The position numbers and the translations under genes were made by a program. 64,000 nucleotides of DNA. It comes from Bradyrhizobium sp. ISRA430 (lineage in GTDB: Bacteria > Pseudomonadota > Alphaproteobacteria > Rhizobiales > Xanthobacteraceae). Positions 1-8,350 of this stretch are shown here, in pieces (the first letter of the stretch is position 1; each line of letters opens with the position of its first letter). The DNA is taken from positions 2,232,001 through 2,296,000 of the forward strand of contig NZ_CP094516.1 of assembly GCF_029909975.1 (NCBI RefSeq), in the 5' to 3' direction. Under the pieces are notes generated by a model. That model was given only the letters and a program-made list of their open reading frames with translations. It had not been told where the DNA came from and ran no database searches.

Positions 1-915
1 CTGCGCGTCCTCGTCTTCGCTGTCGTCGGCGGGACGATCGACATGGACCATCTCGGCCATCGCGAGGATTTTTTCGAAGCGGTTCAGCACGAAGGGATCA
101 CGGCGGGCACCGTCCTCGCGCTCGCGGATGGCGAAGCGCTTGCGATCGTCCGGTGGCGTGGACGCCGCAGTCCCGGTGGCCTCGTCGTCATGCGTTCCCG
201 CCGGCGCGAGGTCGCGCGTCCAGCAATCGCCCCAGAGCGGGCAAGGCAGAATGGCGTGATATCCTGGCGGCGCCTGGTCCGGGAGCGGCCCCGTGCCCAT
301 CATGGCCGGCCATAGCTTGCCCGCCGGCCGCGCTTCGGCGCCAAGCAGGGCGAGCACGATCTGCTCCATCTCCTGCTCGATGCGCGGCAATGGCCGGCGC
401 GGCCGGGCCATGGCTGTTGCCGCGGTCAGCTGCGCGTAATCTTCGGTCAGGCCGGGACATTCCGCCAGCACGAGGACCGCGATTTCGCTCGCACGCCGCA
501 ACATCAGGAGATCGCGCCGCAGCGGATCGACCTCTTCGATCGCTTCGGCGGGAGCGAATGCGAACCACGCGGCGAGCCACCGATACAACGCCGCGTTCAG
601 CGCACGATCGGCAAAGATCGCGATCCGGTCGGGAAGGAACACGGTCGCGGCGTCACGTCCGGGCTGATCGAGGCGCTCATCGCCGAGGCCGATGCGTTGC
701 CGCCATCCGAGCCTGTGTCCCGCACGGCGGGCGCCGGCGCTGGCGATCTGGACGCCGGCCTCGCCGCCGAGCGCGCGGAACATCACCGCAATCCGCGGGC
801 GCACCTCGCTAAGCGAGAGCGCATGCTCGGCATGAACCGGATAGCTCGCGGTGCCGCCGACCAGGCGATGCCAGGCGCGACCGACCGTCTCTTCCAGCTC
901 GAGGAAATCGAGCAT
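1..915 (-). CDS. norD: NorD, nitric oxide reductase activation protein (N-terminal part)
   Basis: The frame starts at ATG 913-915 (MLDFLELEETVGRAWH) and stays open for 305 codons to the first base of the window, so the C-terminal part is missing. NorD proteins are about 630 residues with a C-terminal von Willebrand A domain, which would lie outside this window. NorD works with the AAA+ protein NorQ in maturing the NorCB nitric oxide reductase, probably by helping insert the non-heme iron. It follows norQ after 10 bases, as in other norCBQD operons. The call rests on position plus a helical, Arg/Glu-rich N-terminal region; no catalytic motif is visible in the part present. Confidence 0.85.
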   Translation of the reverse strand, partial: MLDFLELEETVGRAWHRLVGGTASYPVHAEHALSLSEVRPRIAVMFRALGGEAGVQIASAGARRAGHRLGWRQRIGLGDERLDQPGRDAATVFLPDRIAIFADRALNAALYRWLAAWFAFAPAEAIEEVDPLRRDLLMLRRASEIAVLVLAECPGLTEDYAQLTAATAMARPRRPLPRIEQEMEQIVLALLGAEARPAGKLWPAMMGTGPLPDQAPPGYHAILPCPLWGDCWTRDLAPAGTHDDEATGTAASTPPDDRKRFAIREREDGARRDPFVLNRFEKILAMAEMVHVDRPADDSEDEDAQ

Positions 916-925
916 TGCACCGCCC

Positions 926-1738
926 TCAGGAGATCACGGCGCGCGTGACGTCGAGCAGGGCCGCCTTGACATCGGCATCATCGGTCAAGGGCTCGATCAT
1001 GCCCGCCAGCACGGCCTCGGCGGTCGGGACGCCGGCTGCGATCAGGGTCGCGCAATAGACGACGAGCCGCGTCGAGACACCCTCCTCCAGGTCGTGTCCT
1101 TTCAGCGCCCGCAGCCGGCCGGCGAGCTGAACCAGCGGCCGCACGCGCTCCGGCGTGAGACCGCTTTCGGCCGCCACCACCGCGACCTCCTGCTCCGGCG
1201 GCAGGAAGCCGAACTCGATGGCGATGAAGCGCTGCCGCGTCGATGGTTTCAGCGCCTTCAGGAGCGTCTGGTAACCGGGATTGTAGGAGACCACCAGCAT
1301 GAAGCTCGCAGGCGCCGCGAGCTCCTCGCCGGTGCGCTCGAGCGGCAGGATGCGGCGATCGTCTGTGAGCGGATGCAGGACGACGGTCACGTCCTTGCGC
1401 GCCTCCACTACCTCGTCGAGATAGCAGATGCCGCCTTCTCTCACCGAACGCGTCAGCGGACCATCAGTCCAAACGGTGTCGCCGCCCCTCAAGAGATAGC
1501 GGCCGGTGAGATCGGCCGCGGTGAGATCGTCGTGGCAGGCGACGGTATGGAGCGGCAAGCGAAGGCGCCCCGCCATATGGGCGACGAAGCGCGTCTTGCC
1601 GCAGCCGGTCGGCCCCTTGAGCAGAACCGGCAGGCGATGACGCCAGGCATGTTCGAACAGCGCGCATTCGTGGCCGCTCGCGACATAGGCCGGAAGCTCG
1701 GACGCGGGCGTCGTCACGGCGTGAAGTGCAGGTTTCAT
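926..1738 (-). CDS. norQ: NorQ, MoxR-type AAA+ ATPase for NO reductase maturation
   Basis: 270 residues starting MKPALHAV. The Walker A motif GPTGCGKT is at residues 42-49, a Walker B-like ICYLDEV follows, and the chain ends in the helical lid usual for MoxR ATPases. NorQ/CbbQ proteins act with VWA-domain partners (here NorD) to activate metalloenzymes, in this case NorCB. It lies 62 bases after norB and 10 before norD on the same strand. A longer open frame runs upstream of this ATG but overlaps norB antisense-like sequence and is not a credible extension. The length matches the family (about 265-270). Confidence 0.95.
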   Translation of the reverse strand: MKPALHAVTTPASELPAYVASGHECALFEHAWRHRLPVLLKGPTGCGKTRFVAHMAGRLRLPLHTVACHDDLTAADLTGRYLLRGGDTVWTDGPLTRSVREGGICYLDEVVEARKDVTVVLHPLTDDRRILPLERTGEELAAPASFMLVVSYNPGYQTLLKALKPSTRQRFIAIEFGFLPPEQEVAVVAAESGLTPERVRPLVQLAGRLRALKGHDLEEGVSTRLVVYCATLIAAGVPTAEAVLAGMIEPLTDDADVKAALLDVTRAVIS

Positions 1739-1800
1739 GATCTCTCTCCGGAATTCCTGACGGGCGGCCGCGCTTTTTCTTGCGCAGCCGCCCCTCGCGC

Positions 1801-3147
1801 CTATTCGGCAGGTTGTAGCGCGGCGGGGATGGCCGCCTGCTTCTCGCGGCCGGGCACGAGCACCGCCCAGACGAACATCAGCGCGGAGATGCCGACGAAT
1901 ACGCCGGAGCCGAGGCGAACCCAGTAGAACATCGCGAGCTGATCCTGCACGTCCATGTAGCTCTGACCTAGCACGCGCTGGAGATGGACCTGGATCACGC
2001 CGGCGAAGGTCAAGGCGAACGTCATGGTCATCATGGCCGTGCACATGATCCAGAAGCTCGTCATGCTGAGCCACTGGTTGTACGGCGCACGCCGCTTGAG
2101 CTGCGGAACTGCATAGGCCATCACCGCGAGATTCAGCATCACATAGGCGCCGAAGAAGGCGAGATGGCCGTGGGCGGCCGTCACCTGCGTGCCGTGGGTG
2201 TAGTAGTTCACCGAGGACAGCGTGTGCAGGAAGCCCCAGACGCCGGCCCCTAAGAACGCCATCACCGAACAGCCGACCGACCACAGCAGAGCAGCGCGGT
2301 TGGGATGCTTGCGCCCGGCTTTCCAGGTCATCTGCACGGTGAAGATCACCATGGTGAAGAAGGGCGCGACCTCGAGCGTGGAGAACAGCGAGCCGATCCA
2401 CTGCCAGTAGCCGGGGGCGCCGATCCAGTAGAAGTGATGGCCGGTGCCGAGAATGCCCGAGAACAGCGCGAGCCCGATGATGACATAGAGCCACTTCTCG
2501 ACCACCTCGCGATCGATGCCATTGAGCTTGATCATCAGGAAGGCGAGCACGGACGCCATGATCAGCTCCCAGACGCCCTCGACCCAGAGGTGGACGATGT
2601 ACCACCAGTACATCTTGTCGACAGCGAGATTGGCCGGATTGTAGAAGGCGAACAGGAAGAAGATCGCGACGCCCCAAAGCCCGAACAGCAGGATGTTGGT
2701 GACCGTGGTCTTGCGTCCTTTGAGCGCCGTCATCGTCACGTTGAACAAAAACATCAGGCAGACGACGACGATGCCGACCTTGATGATGAAGGGCTGCTCG
2801 AGGAATTCACGGCCCTCGTGGTAGTGAAAGAGATAGCCGACCACGGCGACACCGGCCGCACCGAAGAACATCCAGAACTGAATCTTCGCGAGCAGCGGGC
2901 TGAACAGCTCGGTCTCGGTCTCCTCCGGCAGCAAGAAGTAGGTGGCACCCATGAAGCCGATCAGGGACCACACGATCAGCGCATTGGCGTGGATCATCCT
3001 GACGATGTTGAACGGCAGGATGGATGATAGGGTATTGGGCAGGACGTAGATGGTCCCGGCGAGGACGCCGAACGCGACCTGGGCGAGGAACAGCGTCAGC
3101 GCGCCGTAGAAATACAGCATCGCGACTTTTTGGGTCTGATATTTCAT
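1801..3147 (-). CDS. norB: NorB, cytochrome b subunit of nitric oxide reductase
   Basis: 448 residues, about twelve hydrophobic segments, in the heme-copper oxidase superfamily. It reduces two NO to N2O at a heme b3/non-heme iron centre in the inner membrane, taking electrons from NorC. Visible conserved parts are the N-terminal helix with IHANALIVW, the YIVHLWVEGVWELI stretch holding a metal-ligand His and the conserved glutamates, GHHFYWIG and HGHLAFFGAYVML. The length is that of the short cNor form; the quinol-dependent qNor N-terminal extension is absent, which fits the separate norC just upstream (37 bases between them). Part of the norEFCBQD operon. Confidence 0.97.
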   Translation of the reverse strand: MKYQTQKVAMLYFYGALTLFLAQVAFGVLAGTIYVLPNTLSSILPFNIVRMIHANALIVWSLIGFMGATYFLLPEETETELFSPLLAKIQFWMFFGAAGVAVVGYLFHYHEGREFLEQPFIIKVGIVVVCLMFLFNVTMTALKGRKTTVTNILLFGLWGVAIFFLFAFYNPANLAVDKMYWWYIVHLWVEGVWELIMASVLAFLMIKLNGIDREVVEKWLYVIIGLALFSGILGTGHHFYWIGAPGYWQWIGSLFSTLEVAPFFTMVIFTVQMTWKAGRKHPNRAALLWSVGCSVMAFLGAGVWGFLHTLSSVNYYTHGTQVTAAHGHLAFFGAYVMLNLAVMAYAVPQLKRRAPYNQWLSMTSFWIMCTAMMTMTFALTFAGVIQVHLQRVLGQSYMDVQDQLAMFYWVRLGSGVFVGISALMFVWAVLVPGREKQAAIPAALQPAE

Positions 3148-3184
3148 CGAAGTGCTCTCTGTCTTGAGGTCGGGACGCGGATGC

Positions 3185-3637
3185 TCAGCCGGCCTTGTTC
3201 GGCGGCCAATCCTGGCGCTTGATCGTGCTCGTCCACTGCAGGAAGTCGGCGAGATCGTTGAGTTCCTGATCTGTGAGATTGAACTGCGGCATCTGCCGCC
3301 GGCCCGGCGCGCCGGACGGCTGCGCCTGCATCCAGGCCTTCAGCGTCTCGCGCGCACCGTCAGGATCCTCCTTGCCGCCCCAGCGGTCCCAGACATTGCC
3401 GACTTCGGGCGCGAAATAGGCGCCCTCGCCGAGCAGAGTGTGGCAGTTGATGCAGGAGTTTCTCTCCCAGACGTGCTTGCCGCGGGCGACCGACGCGGTC
3501 AGCGTCGTCGCATCGGTCGAGCTCGTGACCATGTAGTAGTGGCTGTGCGCCGTCAGCCCTATGAAGATGGCGAAGAAGAAGGCCGATCCGCCGTAAAAGA
3601 CGTTTCGTGCCGCCGACTTGGTCAGGCGTTCAGCCAT
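3185..3637 (-). CDS. norC: NorC, membrane-anchored cytochrome c subunit of nitric oxide reductase
   Basis: 150 residues from ATG 3635-3637. A GGAAAGGA ribosome site lies about six bases upstream, so the in-frame TTG six bases earlier is not needed. One N-terminal membrane anchor (about residues 14-31) is followed by a periplasmic heme c domain with C62-I-N-C65-H66 and a later Met ligand in RRQMPQF. It passes electrons from periplasmic donors to NorB. Family length is about 150. It is the third gene of the operon; 115 bases separate it from norF, and I saw no clear FNR-type palindrome there. Confidence 0.97.
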   Translation of the reverse strand: MAERLTKSAARNVFYGGSAFFFAIFIGLTAHSHYYMVTSSTDATTLTASVARGKHVWERNSCINCHTLLGEGAYFAPEVGNVWDRWGGKEDPDGARETLKAWMQAQPSGAPGRRQMPQFNLTDQELNDLADFLQWTSTIKRQDWPPNKAG

Positions 3638-3752
3638 TGCCAATCCTTTCCGGTTGAGTCGTATCGAGAGAAGCGATGATGGCTTTTATTGCCGGTCGGC
3701 ACCGTCCGGTCTTTGTCTGGGCGCAATGAGCGCGACGATGGCCGCCCAGCCG

Positions 3753-4019
3753 TCAGATCAAGACGACGGCGGCAGACGCAAGCCAGGCAAACAGAGTGAG
3801 GACGACGATCCACCCACCCACAAGGCTGCGCCACAGCGCGGGCGCTGCGCGAAGATCGAGATAGTCGAGCACGATCCGGCGGCCCTTCACGGCGGCGAGG
3901 ACAAGCAGCAGAGCGTTGGCGAGCAGCGGCCGCGGCAGGAACGATGGCACCAGGATGGTTGCAAGCGCGAGCCCGATCAGCACCATCCAGGTCGTGTCGA
4001 GACGATCGGGCGCCATCAT
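3753..4019 (-). CDS. norF: NorF, small membrane accessory protein of NO reductase
   Basis: 88 residues starting MMAPDRLD. The start codon overlaps the norE stop (ATGA, 4016-4019), which points to translational coupling. Three hydrophobic segments resemble bacterial cytochrome c oxidase subunit IV/NorF proteins. NorF together with NorE supports full NorCB activity in denitrifiers, although the exact role is not settled. The identification uses size, hydrophobic pattern and position after norE; small membrane proteins of this kind have few diagnostic residues. Confidence 0.8.
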   Translation of the reverse strand: MMAPDRLDTTWMVLIGLALATILVPSFLPRPLLANALLLVLAAVKGRRIVLDYLDLRAAPALWRSLVGGWIVVLTLFAWLASAAVVLI

Positions 4020-4591
4020 CGCACCAAATAGAGAACCGGGAACATGACGATCCAGACCAGGTCGACCATGTGCCAAAACGCGGTTCCCGTCTCGACGCCG
4101 GTCGGCTCCGCGCGGCGGCAGACCACGGCAAGGATGACGATGCCGAGGCAGACGTGCAGGAGGTGAAAGCCGGTCAGGAGAAAGTACAGCGTGAAGAACG
4201 TGCTGGTTTCCAGGCTAATGTCGCGGCCGATCTCACCGCCATATTCGACGAGCTTGATCGCCACGAACAGGCCGCCGAGCACCATGGCACCGACGAGCCA
4301 GCGGCGCGATCTCGGCCTTTCCCCGGCGCGCGCGGATTTCGTGCCGTGGGCGGCCGCCCAGCCGCTTGTCACCAGGACGACCGTGTTGAGCCCGGCAAGA
4401 CGCGAATCAAGAGCCGCCTGCCCGGCTGCGAACATTGCCGGGTGAAGCACCCGGGCGGTCACGAAGGCGCCAATGAACAGACCGAACGCGGCCAGTTCGC
4501 TGAAGATCAGCACCCAGATCATGGGATCGCCGGGAAGATCTTCCAAAATGCCCCACCCGCTCCCCTCTTGTTCGCACTCGGTTGCCGACAT
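4016..4591 (-). CDS. norE: NorE, cytochrome c oxidase subunit III-like protein
   Basis: 191 residues with about five membrane helices, a member of the heme-copper oxidase subunit III family. Signature parts are PGDPMIWVLIFSELAAFG near the N-terminus and the C-terminal TGFHLLHVCLG and FWHMVDLVWIVMFPVLYL. It is the first gene of the nor operon, beginning about 57 bases downstream of the FNR/NnrR-type palindrome at 4648-4661. The short length and lack of a nearby oxidase subunit I/II favour NorE over a respiratory oxidase subunit III. Confidence 0.9.
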   Translation of the reverse strand: MSATECEQEGSGWGILEDLPGDPMIWVLIFSELAAFGLFIGAFVTARVLHPAMFAAGQAALDSRLAGLNTVVLVTSGWAAAHGTKSARAGERPRSRRWLVGAMVLGGLFVAIKLVEYGGEIGRDISLETSTFFTLYFLLTGFHLLHVCLGIVILAVVCRRAEPTGVETGTAFWHMVDLVWIVMFPVLYLVR

Positions 4592-4647
4592 CTGCTCTCC
4601 GGATCAGGACACCGGCCAGCCTTAGCCCACACCTCGCGGCTCAAATT

Positions 4648-4661
4648 TGTCGCGCGACAAA
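4648..4661 (-). promoter_or_regulatory. FNR/NnrR-type operator for the nor operon
   Basis: A perfect 14-bp palindrome, TTGTCGCGCGACAA, matches the TTG-N8-CAA pattern bound by FNR, FixK and NnrR regulators. Its centre lies about 63 bases before the norE start codon. This would place a transcription start at about 4613 if it acts at the usual -41.5 position. NnrR or FixK control of nor genes by NO or low oxygen is known in rhizobia; which protein binds here is inference. Confidence 0.8.
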
Positions 4662-4747
4662 CAAGGCGACCGAGAGAAAGTTGTTTGCCCCCGCGCAACG
4701 TCGAGCCCGCCGCCCCGCCGTACGAACGGTCTCAGTCAGGGAGTTCC

Positions 4748-4924
4748 ATGGAGCGGCGAACGGCCATCATGAGCGATGCACAAATCGGGCTGGTGACTGT
4801 CGCCCCCATCATCATCCTGTTCGCGGTGGCGCTCAGAAGGATGGGCGTGCTGTCGGCCGTGGCGAGCGCATCCGCGGTCGGCCTCTCCGTCGCCATCGCG
4901 GTGGTGCTCTTCACGACCCAGTAG
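4748..4924 (+). CDS. Small hydrophobic protein of unknown function
   Basis: 58 residues (MERRTAIMSDAQIGLV...). Two hydrophobic stretches, about residues 12-27 and 31-54, suggest a double membrane span. A purine-rich CAGGGAG site ends a few bases before ATG 4748, while the internal ATG at 4769 has no such site, so the longer form is preferred. It is divergent from norE, and the FNR/NnrR palindrome lies about 90 bases upstream, so one box could serve both directions. I do not recognise the family. The reading frame is short and could be chance. Confidence 0.45.
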   Translation: MERRTAIMSDAQIGLVTVAPIIILFAVALRRMGVLSAVASASAVGLSVAIAVVLFTTQ

Positions 4925-4979
4925 TCGCAGGGTACGCAGAGCATCCGCGTGCCCAATCCTACGACAGAGCCCCTTGGCT

Positions 4980-5011
4980 TATCGCCATAACGCGATAGTG
5001 TTGGCTATCGC
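4980..5011 (+). promoter_or_regulatory. TATCGC half-site array before the cupin gene
   Basis: TATCGC (4980-4985) and GCGATA (4992-4997) form a 6-6-6 inverted repeat, and a further TATCGC sits at 5006-5011. The array lies 22-53 bases before the start of the cupin gene at 5033, a normal place for an operator. The binding protein is unknown. Confidence 0.45.
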
Positions 5012-5032
5012 ACACGATCCGATGAGATCGCC

Positions 5033-5458
5033 ATGCCTGAGATCATCAATCTTGGCGCGCTGCAGCTCACGTTTCTGCAGAGCAAGGAAGATACCGCCGG
5101 CAGCCTCGATCTGTTCGAGATGACGCTCCAGCCGAACGCGCGCATGCCGATCCCTCACTATCACGATCGCTGGGACGAGACGATCTATGGACTGAGCGGC
5201 ATCTCGACCTGGCGGATCGACGGAGAGGATGTCGACGTGGCCCCGGGCGAGACCGCGTTCATCCGGCGCGGCGCGGTACACAGCTTCACCAACCGCTCGC
5301 CCCGGCCAGCGACCTGCCTGTGCATCCTCAGCCCAGGCGTGCTGGGCCCGCAGTACTTCAAGGAAATGGCCGCCCTGCTCTCGAGCGGCACGCCTGACCC
5401 GGCCAAGTTGAAGGAAACGATGCTGCGCTACGGATTGGTTCCGGTGCTGCAGTCCTGA
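5033..5458 (+). CDS. Cupin-fold protein
   Basis: 141 residues forming a single cupin barrel. The first metal-binding motif is visible as PHYHDRWDETIYGLSG (two His then Glu) and the second as PGETAFIRRGAVHSFTNRS. The C-terminal tail (about residues 105-141) is helical. Cupins of this size may be dioxygenases, isomerases or sugar/small-molecule binding proteins; nothing here fixes the substrate. It stands alone between the nor operon and the gguB end, with a hairpin just after its stop. The direct/inverted TATCGC array upstream suggests dedicated regulation. Confidence 0.8.
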   Translation: MPEIINLGALQLTFLQSKEDTAGSLDLFEMTLQPNARMPIPHYHDRWDETIYGLSGISTWRIDGEDVDVAPGETAFIRRGAVHSFTNRSPRPATCLCILSPGVLGPQYFKEMAALLSSGTPDPAKLKETMLRYGLVPVLQS

Positions 5459-5475
5459 GCGACTGCTGAAGACGA

Positions 5476-5504
5476 CGGGCACGGCGCTTTCGCGCCTTTG
5501 CCCG
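5476..5504. terminator. Hairpin between convergent cupin and gguB
   Basis: CGGGCA and TGCCCG flank an inner GGCGC/GCGCC stem with a TTTC loop, 18 bases after the cupin stop and 18 before the gguB stop. Position between convergent genes suggests a bidirectional terminator; there is no long T-run on either side. Confidence 0.55.
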
Positions 5505-5521
5505 CCGATCTCGTCGCCAGC

Positions 5522-6712
5522 CTACCGGCGCTGGTTGTACACGTCGATGCAGACAGCACCGAGCAGCACCAGGCCCTTGATGACCTGCTGGTAATCGATG
5601 CCGATGCCGAGGATCGACATACCGTTGTTCATCACGCCCATGATCATGGCGCCGACCACGGCACCGCCGACGCGCCCCACTCCGCCATAGGCCGAGGCGC
5701 CGCCGATGAAGCAGGCGGCGATGACGTCGAGCTCGAAGCCGAGGCCTGCCTTCGGGGTCGCGGTGTTGAGGCGTGCCGCGAAGACGAGGCCGGCCAGCGC
5801 AGCAAGCACGCCCATGTTGACGAAGGTGAAGAAGGTGAGCCGCTCGGTCTTGATACCCGAGAGCTTTGCTGCCTTGGCATTGCCGCCGACGGCGTAGATC
5901 TGACGTCCGATCACGGTGCGGCGGGTGACGAAGCCGTAGAGCGCGATCAGCGCACTCATGATCACCAGCACGTTCGGCAGGCCCCGATAGGTCGCGATCA
6001 GATAGGTGAAATAGAGCACAGCGCAGGCAAGCACGACGCTCTTGCCGAGGAAGAACGCGTAAGGCTCGACCTCGATTCCGTGCGACTGCTCGCGCGAGCG
6101 GCTCTTGGCGCTGGCATAGACCAGCGCCAGCGCCAGCACGGCGCCGATCAGCATCGAGGTCGGATGCAGCGTGCCGGCCTCGGGCAGAAGCTCCGGAATG
6201 AAGCCCGAGGACAGTTTCTGGAAGGTCGGCGGGAACGGCCCGAGCGATTGACCCTGCAAGACCGCGAGCGCAAGCCCTTTGAATACGAGCATGCCGGCCA
6301 GCGTGACGATGAAGGACGGGATGCCGAAATAGGCCACCCAATAGCCCTGAGCCGCGCCGATGGCGGCACCGACCAAGAGGCAGGCGATGAAGGCGATGGT
6401 GTAGTCGACCTTGTACGTCACCATCAGCACCGCAGCCACGGCGCCGATGAAGCCCGCGACCGAGCCGACCGAGAGATCGATATGGCCGGTCACGATCACC
6501 AGCAGCATGCCCAGCGCCATGATGACGATGTAGCTGTTCTGCAGCACGAGATTGGTGAGGTTGAGCGGCTGGAGCAGCGTGCCGCCGGTGACCACCTGGA
6601 AGAACAACATGATCGCAACGAGCGATATCAGCATGCCGTAGTTGCGTAAGTTGTTCTTGATGAAGCTACCGTGCCGGCGCTCCTCGGGCAGCGAAACCGT
6701 CTTGTCGGTCAT
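5522..6712 (-). CDS. gguB: Sugar ABC transporter permease, GguB type
   Basis: 396 residues, a CUT2-family permease (BPD_transp_2) with about ten hydrophobic segments. Typical parts are LLVIVTGHIDLSVGSVAGF and FGIPSFIVTLAGMLVFKGL. It carries sugars bound by ChvE across the inner membrane together with the ATPase encoded just upstream; start and stop overlap by ATGA (6709-6712). The long form (about 400 residues, with an inserted charged loop near residues 200-225) matches GguB/MmsB rather than the 320-residue RbsC form. It is the last gene of the sugar block and ends at a hairpin. Confidence 0.92.
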   Translation of the reverse strand: MTDKTVSLPEERRHGSFIKNNLRNYGMLISLVAIMLFFQVVTGGTLLQPLNLTNLVLQNSYIVIMALGMLLVIVTGHIDLSVGSVAGFIGAVAAVLMVTYKVDYTIAFIACLLVGAAIGAAQGYWVAYFGIPSFIVTLAGMLVFKGLALAVLQGQSLGPFPPTFQKLSSGFIPELLPEAGTLHPTSMLIGAVLALALVYASAKSRSREQSHGIEVEPYAFFLGKSVVLACAVLYFTYLIATYRGLPNVLVIMSALIALYGFVTRRTVIGRQIYAVGGNAKAAKLSGIKTERLTFFTFVNMGVLAALAGLVFAARLNTATPKAGLGFELDVIAACFIGGASAYGGVGRVGGAVVGAMIMGVMNNGMSILGIGIDYQQVIKGLVLLGAVCIDVYNQRR

Positions 6713-8286
6713 GGCTGCGATCCTCCCATCTCCGCGGCCTCAGGCACGCCGCTCCCAAAGTCTCTGTCGTTGCGCATGATGGCGCGCATGATCTTCTCCT
6801 GCGTCGCCTCGGTTGCGGGAAACTCGCCGACGAAAGCACCGTCGTTCATGACGCAGATGCGATCGCAGATACCGAGCAGCTCGGGCATTTCCGAGGAGAT
6901 CACCACGACACCGCGGCCGGCCTCCGCGAGCTCGTTGATGATACAGTAAATCTCGTATTTGGCACCGACGTCGATGCCGCGTGTCGGCTCATCCAGGACC
7001 AGCACCTTAGGATCGGTCATCAGCCATTTCGACAGCACGACCTTCTGCTGGTTGCCGCCAGAGAGCTGGCCGGTCTCCTGATAGACGTCGGAGCAGCGTA
7101 TGCGCATCCGGTTGCGGTAGTCGCTCGCGACCTTCAGCTCGGCGATGTCGTCGATCATCCGGCCGGGCGCGACCTGATCGAGGCTTGCGAGCGTGATGTT
7201 CTTGCGCACGTCGTCGGCGAGGATCAGCCCGAGCTGCTTGCGGTCCTCGGTGACATAGGCAAGGCCCGCGTCGATCGCGGCCGCCACGCTCGGCAGCACC
7301 ATCTCCCTGCCTTCGAGCCGGAGACCGCCGCTGACATTGGTGCCCCAGGAACGCCCGAACAGGCTCATGGCGAACTCGGTGCGGCCCGCGCCCATCAGTC
7401 CCGCGATGCCCACGACCTCGCCGCGCTTGACGCTGAAACCGACGTTCTTGATAACCTGCCGTTCGGGATGGATCGGATGGTAGACCGACCAATTCGAGAC
7501 CTCGAGCACGGGCTCGCCGATCGTCGCGCTGCGCTCCGGAAAGCGATGGGCGAGATCGCGGTTGACCATGCTGCGGATGATGCGGTCTTCCTCGACCGGT
7601 CCGGCACGGCAGTCGATGCTGTCGACGGTGCGGCCATCGCGCAGCACCGTGATGTGGTCGGCGACGCGGGCGACCTCGTTCAGCTTGTGCGAGATCAGGA
7701 TCGAGCCGATGCCCTGCTCCCGGAATTTCATCAGGCGATCGAGCAGCGCCGCGCTGTCGGCCTCGTTGAGGCTCGCGGTCGGCTCGTCCAGGATCAGCAT
7801 CCGCACCCGCTTGGACAGTGCTTTCGCAATCTCGACGAGCTGCTGCTTGCCGACACCGAGATCGGTGATCAGCGTGTCCGGCGACTCCCTTAGGCCGACC
7901 TGGGCCAGAAGCTCCCGCGTGCGACGGTACACCTCGTCACGGTCGATGACGCCGAGCTTCGATGGCGGGTGCGACAGGAAGATGTTCTCCGCGATCGACA
8001 TCAGCGGGATCAGCGCCAGCTCCTGGTGGATGATGATGATGCCGAGCGCCTCCGAATCGTTGATGTCGCGGAAGCGGCGCTCCTCGCCGTCGAAGACGAT
8101 GGTGCCTTCGTAGCTGCCATGCGCATAGACTCCGCTCAGCACTTTCATCAGCGTGGACTTGCCGGCGCCGTTCTCGCCGACGAGCGCGTGGATCTGCCCT
8201 GCCTCGACCGAGAAATTGACGTCGCGCAGCGCCTGCACACCGGCGAAGCTCTTGCTGACGTTGCGCATCTCCAGCATCGGGGTCAT
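6709..8286 (-). CDS. gguA: Sugar ABC transporter ATP-binding protein, GguA type
   Basis: 525 residues with two fused ABC domains as in all CUT2 ATPases. The first has Walker A GENGAGKST (about residues 36-44) and MLILDEPTAS. The second has a degenerate Walker A (GLMGAGRTE) but an intact LSGGNQQK signature and VLVLDEPTRGIDVG. It powers uptake of ChvE-bound aldoses such as galactose, arabinose and glucose. It lies between chvE and gguB in the standard order, 64 bases after chvE, with an ATGA overlap into gguB. Confidence 0.93.
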   Translation of the reverse strand: MTPMLEMRNVSKSFAGVQALRDVNFSVEAGQIHALVGENGAGKSTLMKVLSGVYAHGSYEGTIVFDGEERRFRDINDSEALGIIIIHQELALIPLMSIAENIFLSHPPSKLGVIDRDEVYRRTRELLAQVGLRESPDTLITDLGVGKQQLVEIAKALSKRVRMLILDEPTASLNEADSAALLDRLMKFREQGIGSILISHKLNEVARVADHITVLRDGRTVDSIDCRAGPVEEDRIIRSMVNRDLAHRFPERSATIGEPVLEVSNWSVYHPIHPERQVIKNVGFSVKRGEVVGIAGLMGAGRTEFAMSLFGRSWGTNVSGGLRLEGREMVLPSVAAAIDAGLAYVTEDRKQLGLILADDVRKNITLASLDQVAPGRMIDDIAELKVASDYRNRMRIRCSDVYQETGQLSGGNQQKVVLSKWLMTDPKVLVLDEPTRGIDVGAKYEIYCIINELAEAGRGVVVISSEMPELLGICDRICVMNDGAFVGEFPATEATQEKIMRAIMRNDRDFGSGVPEAAEMGGSQP

Positions 8287-8350
8287 CGTCGTTGTCCCAT
8301 CCTAAGGAAGTATGGTCCGGCAGGCGCCGCCCGCCTGCCGGACCCGTCGC

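Noticed and set aside
1739..2677. Upstream extension of norQ through norB
   Set aside because: The extra ~310 codons read norB out of frame; NorQ length and its Walker A position fit the ATG at 1738.
3638..3752. Second FNR/NnrR box in front of norC
   Set aside because: No TTG-N8-CAA palindrome is present in this 115-base interval.
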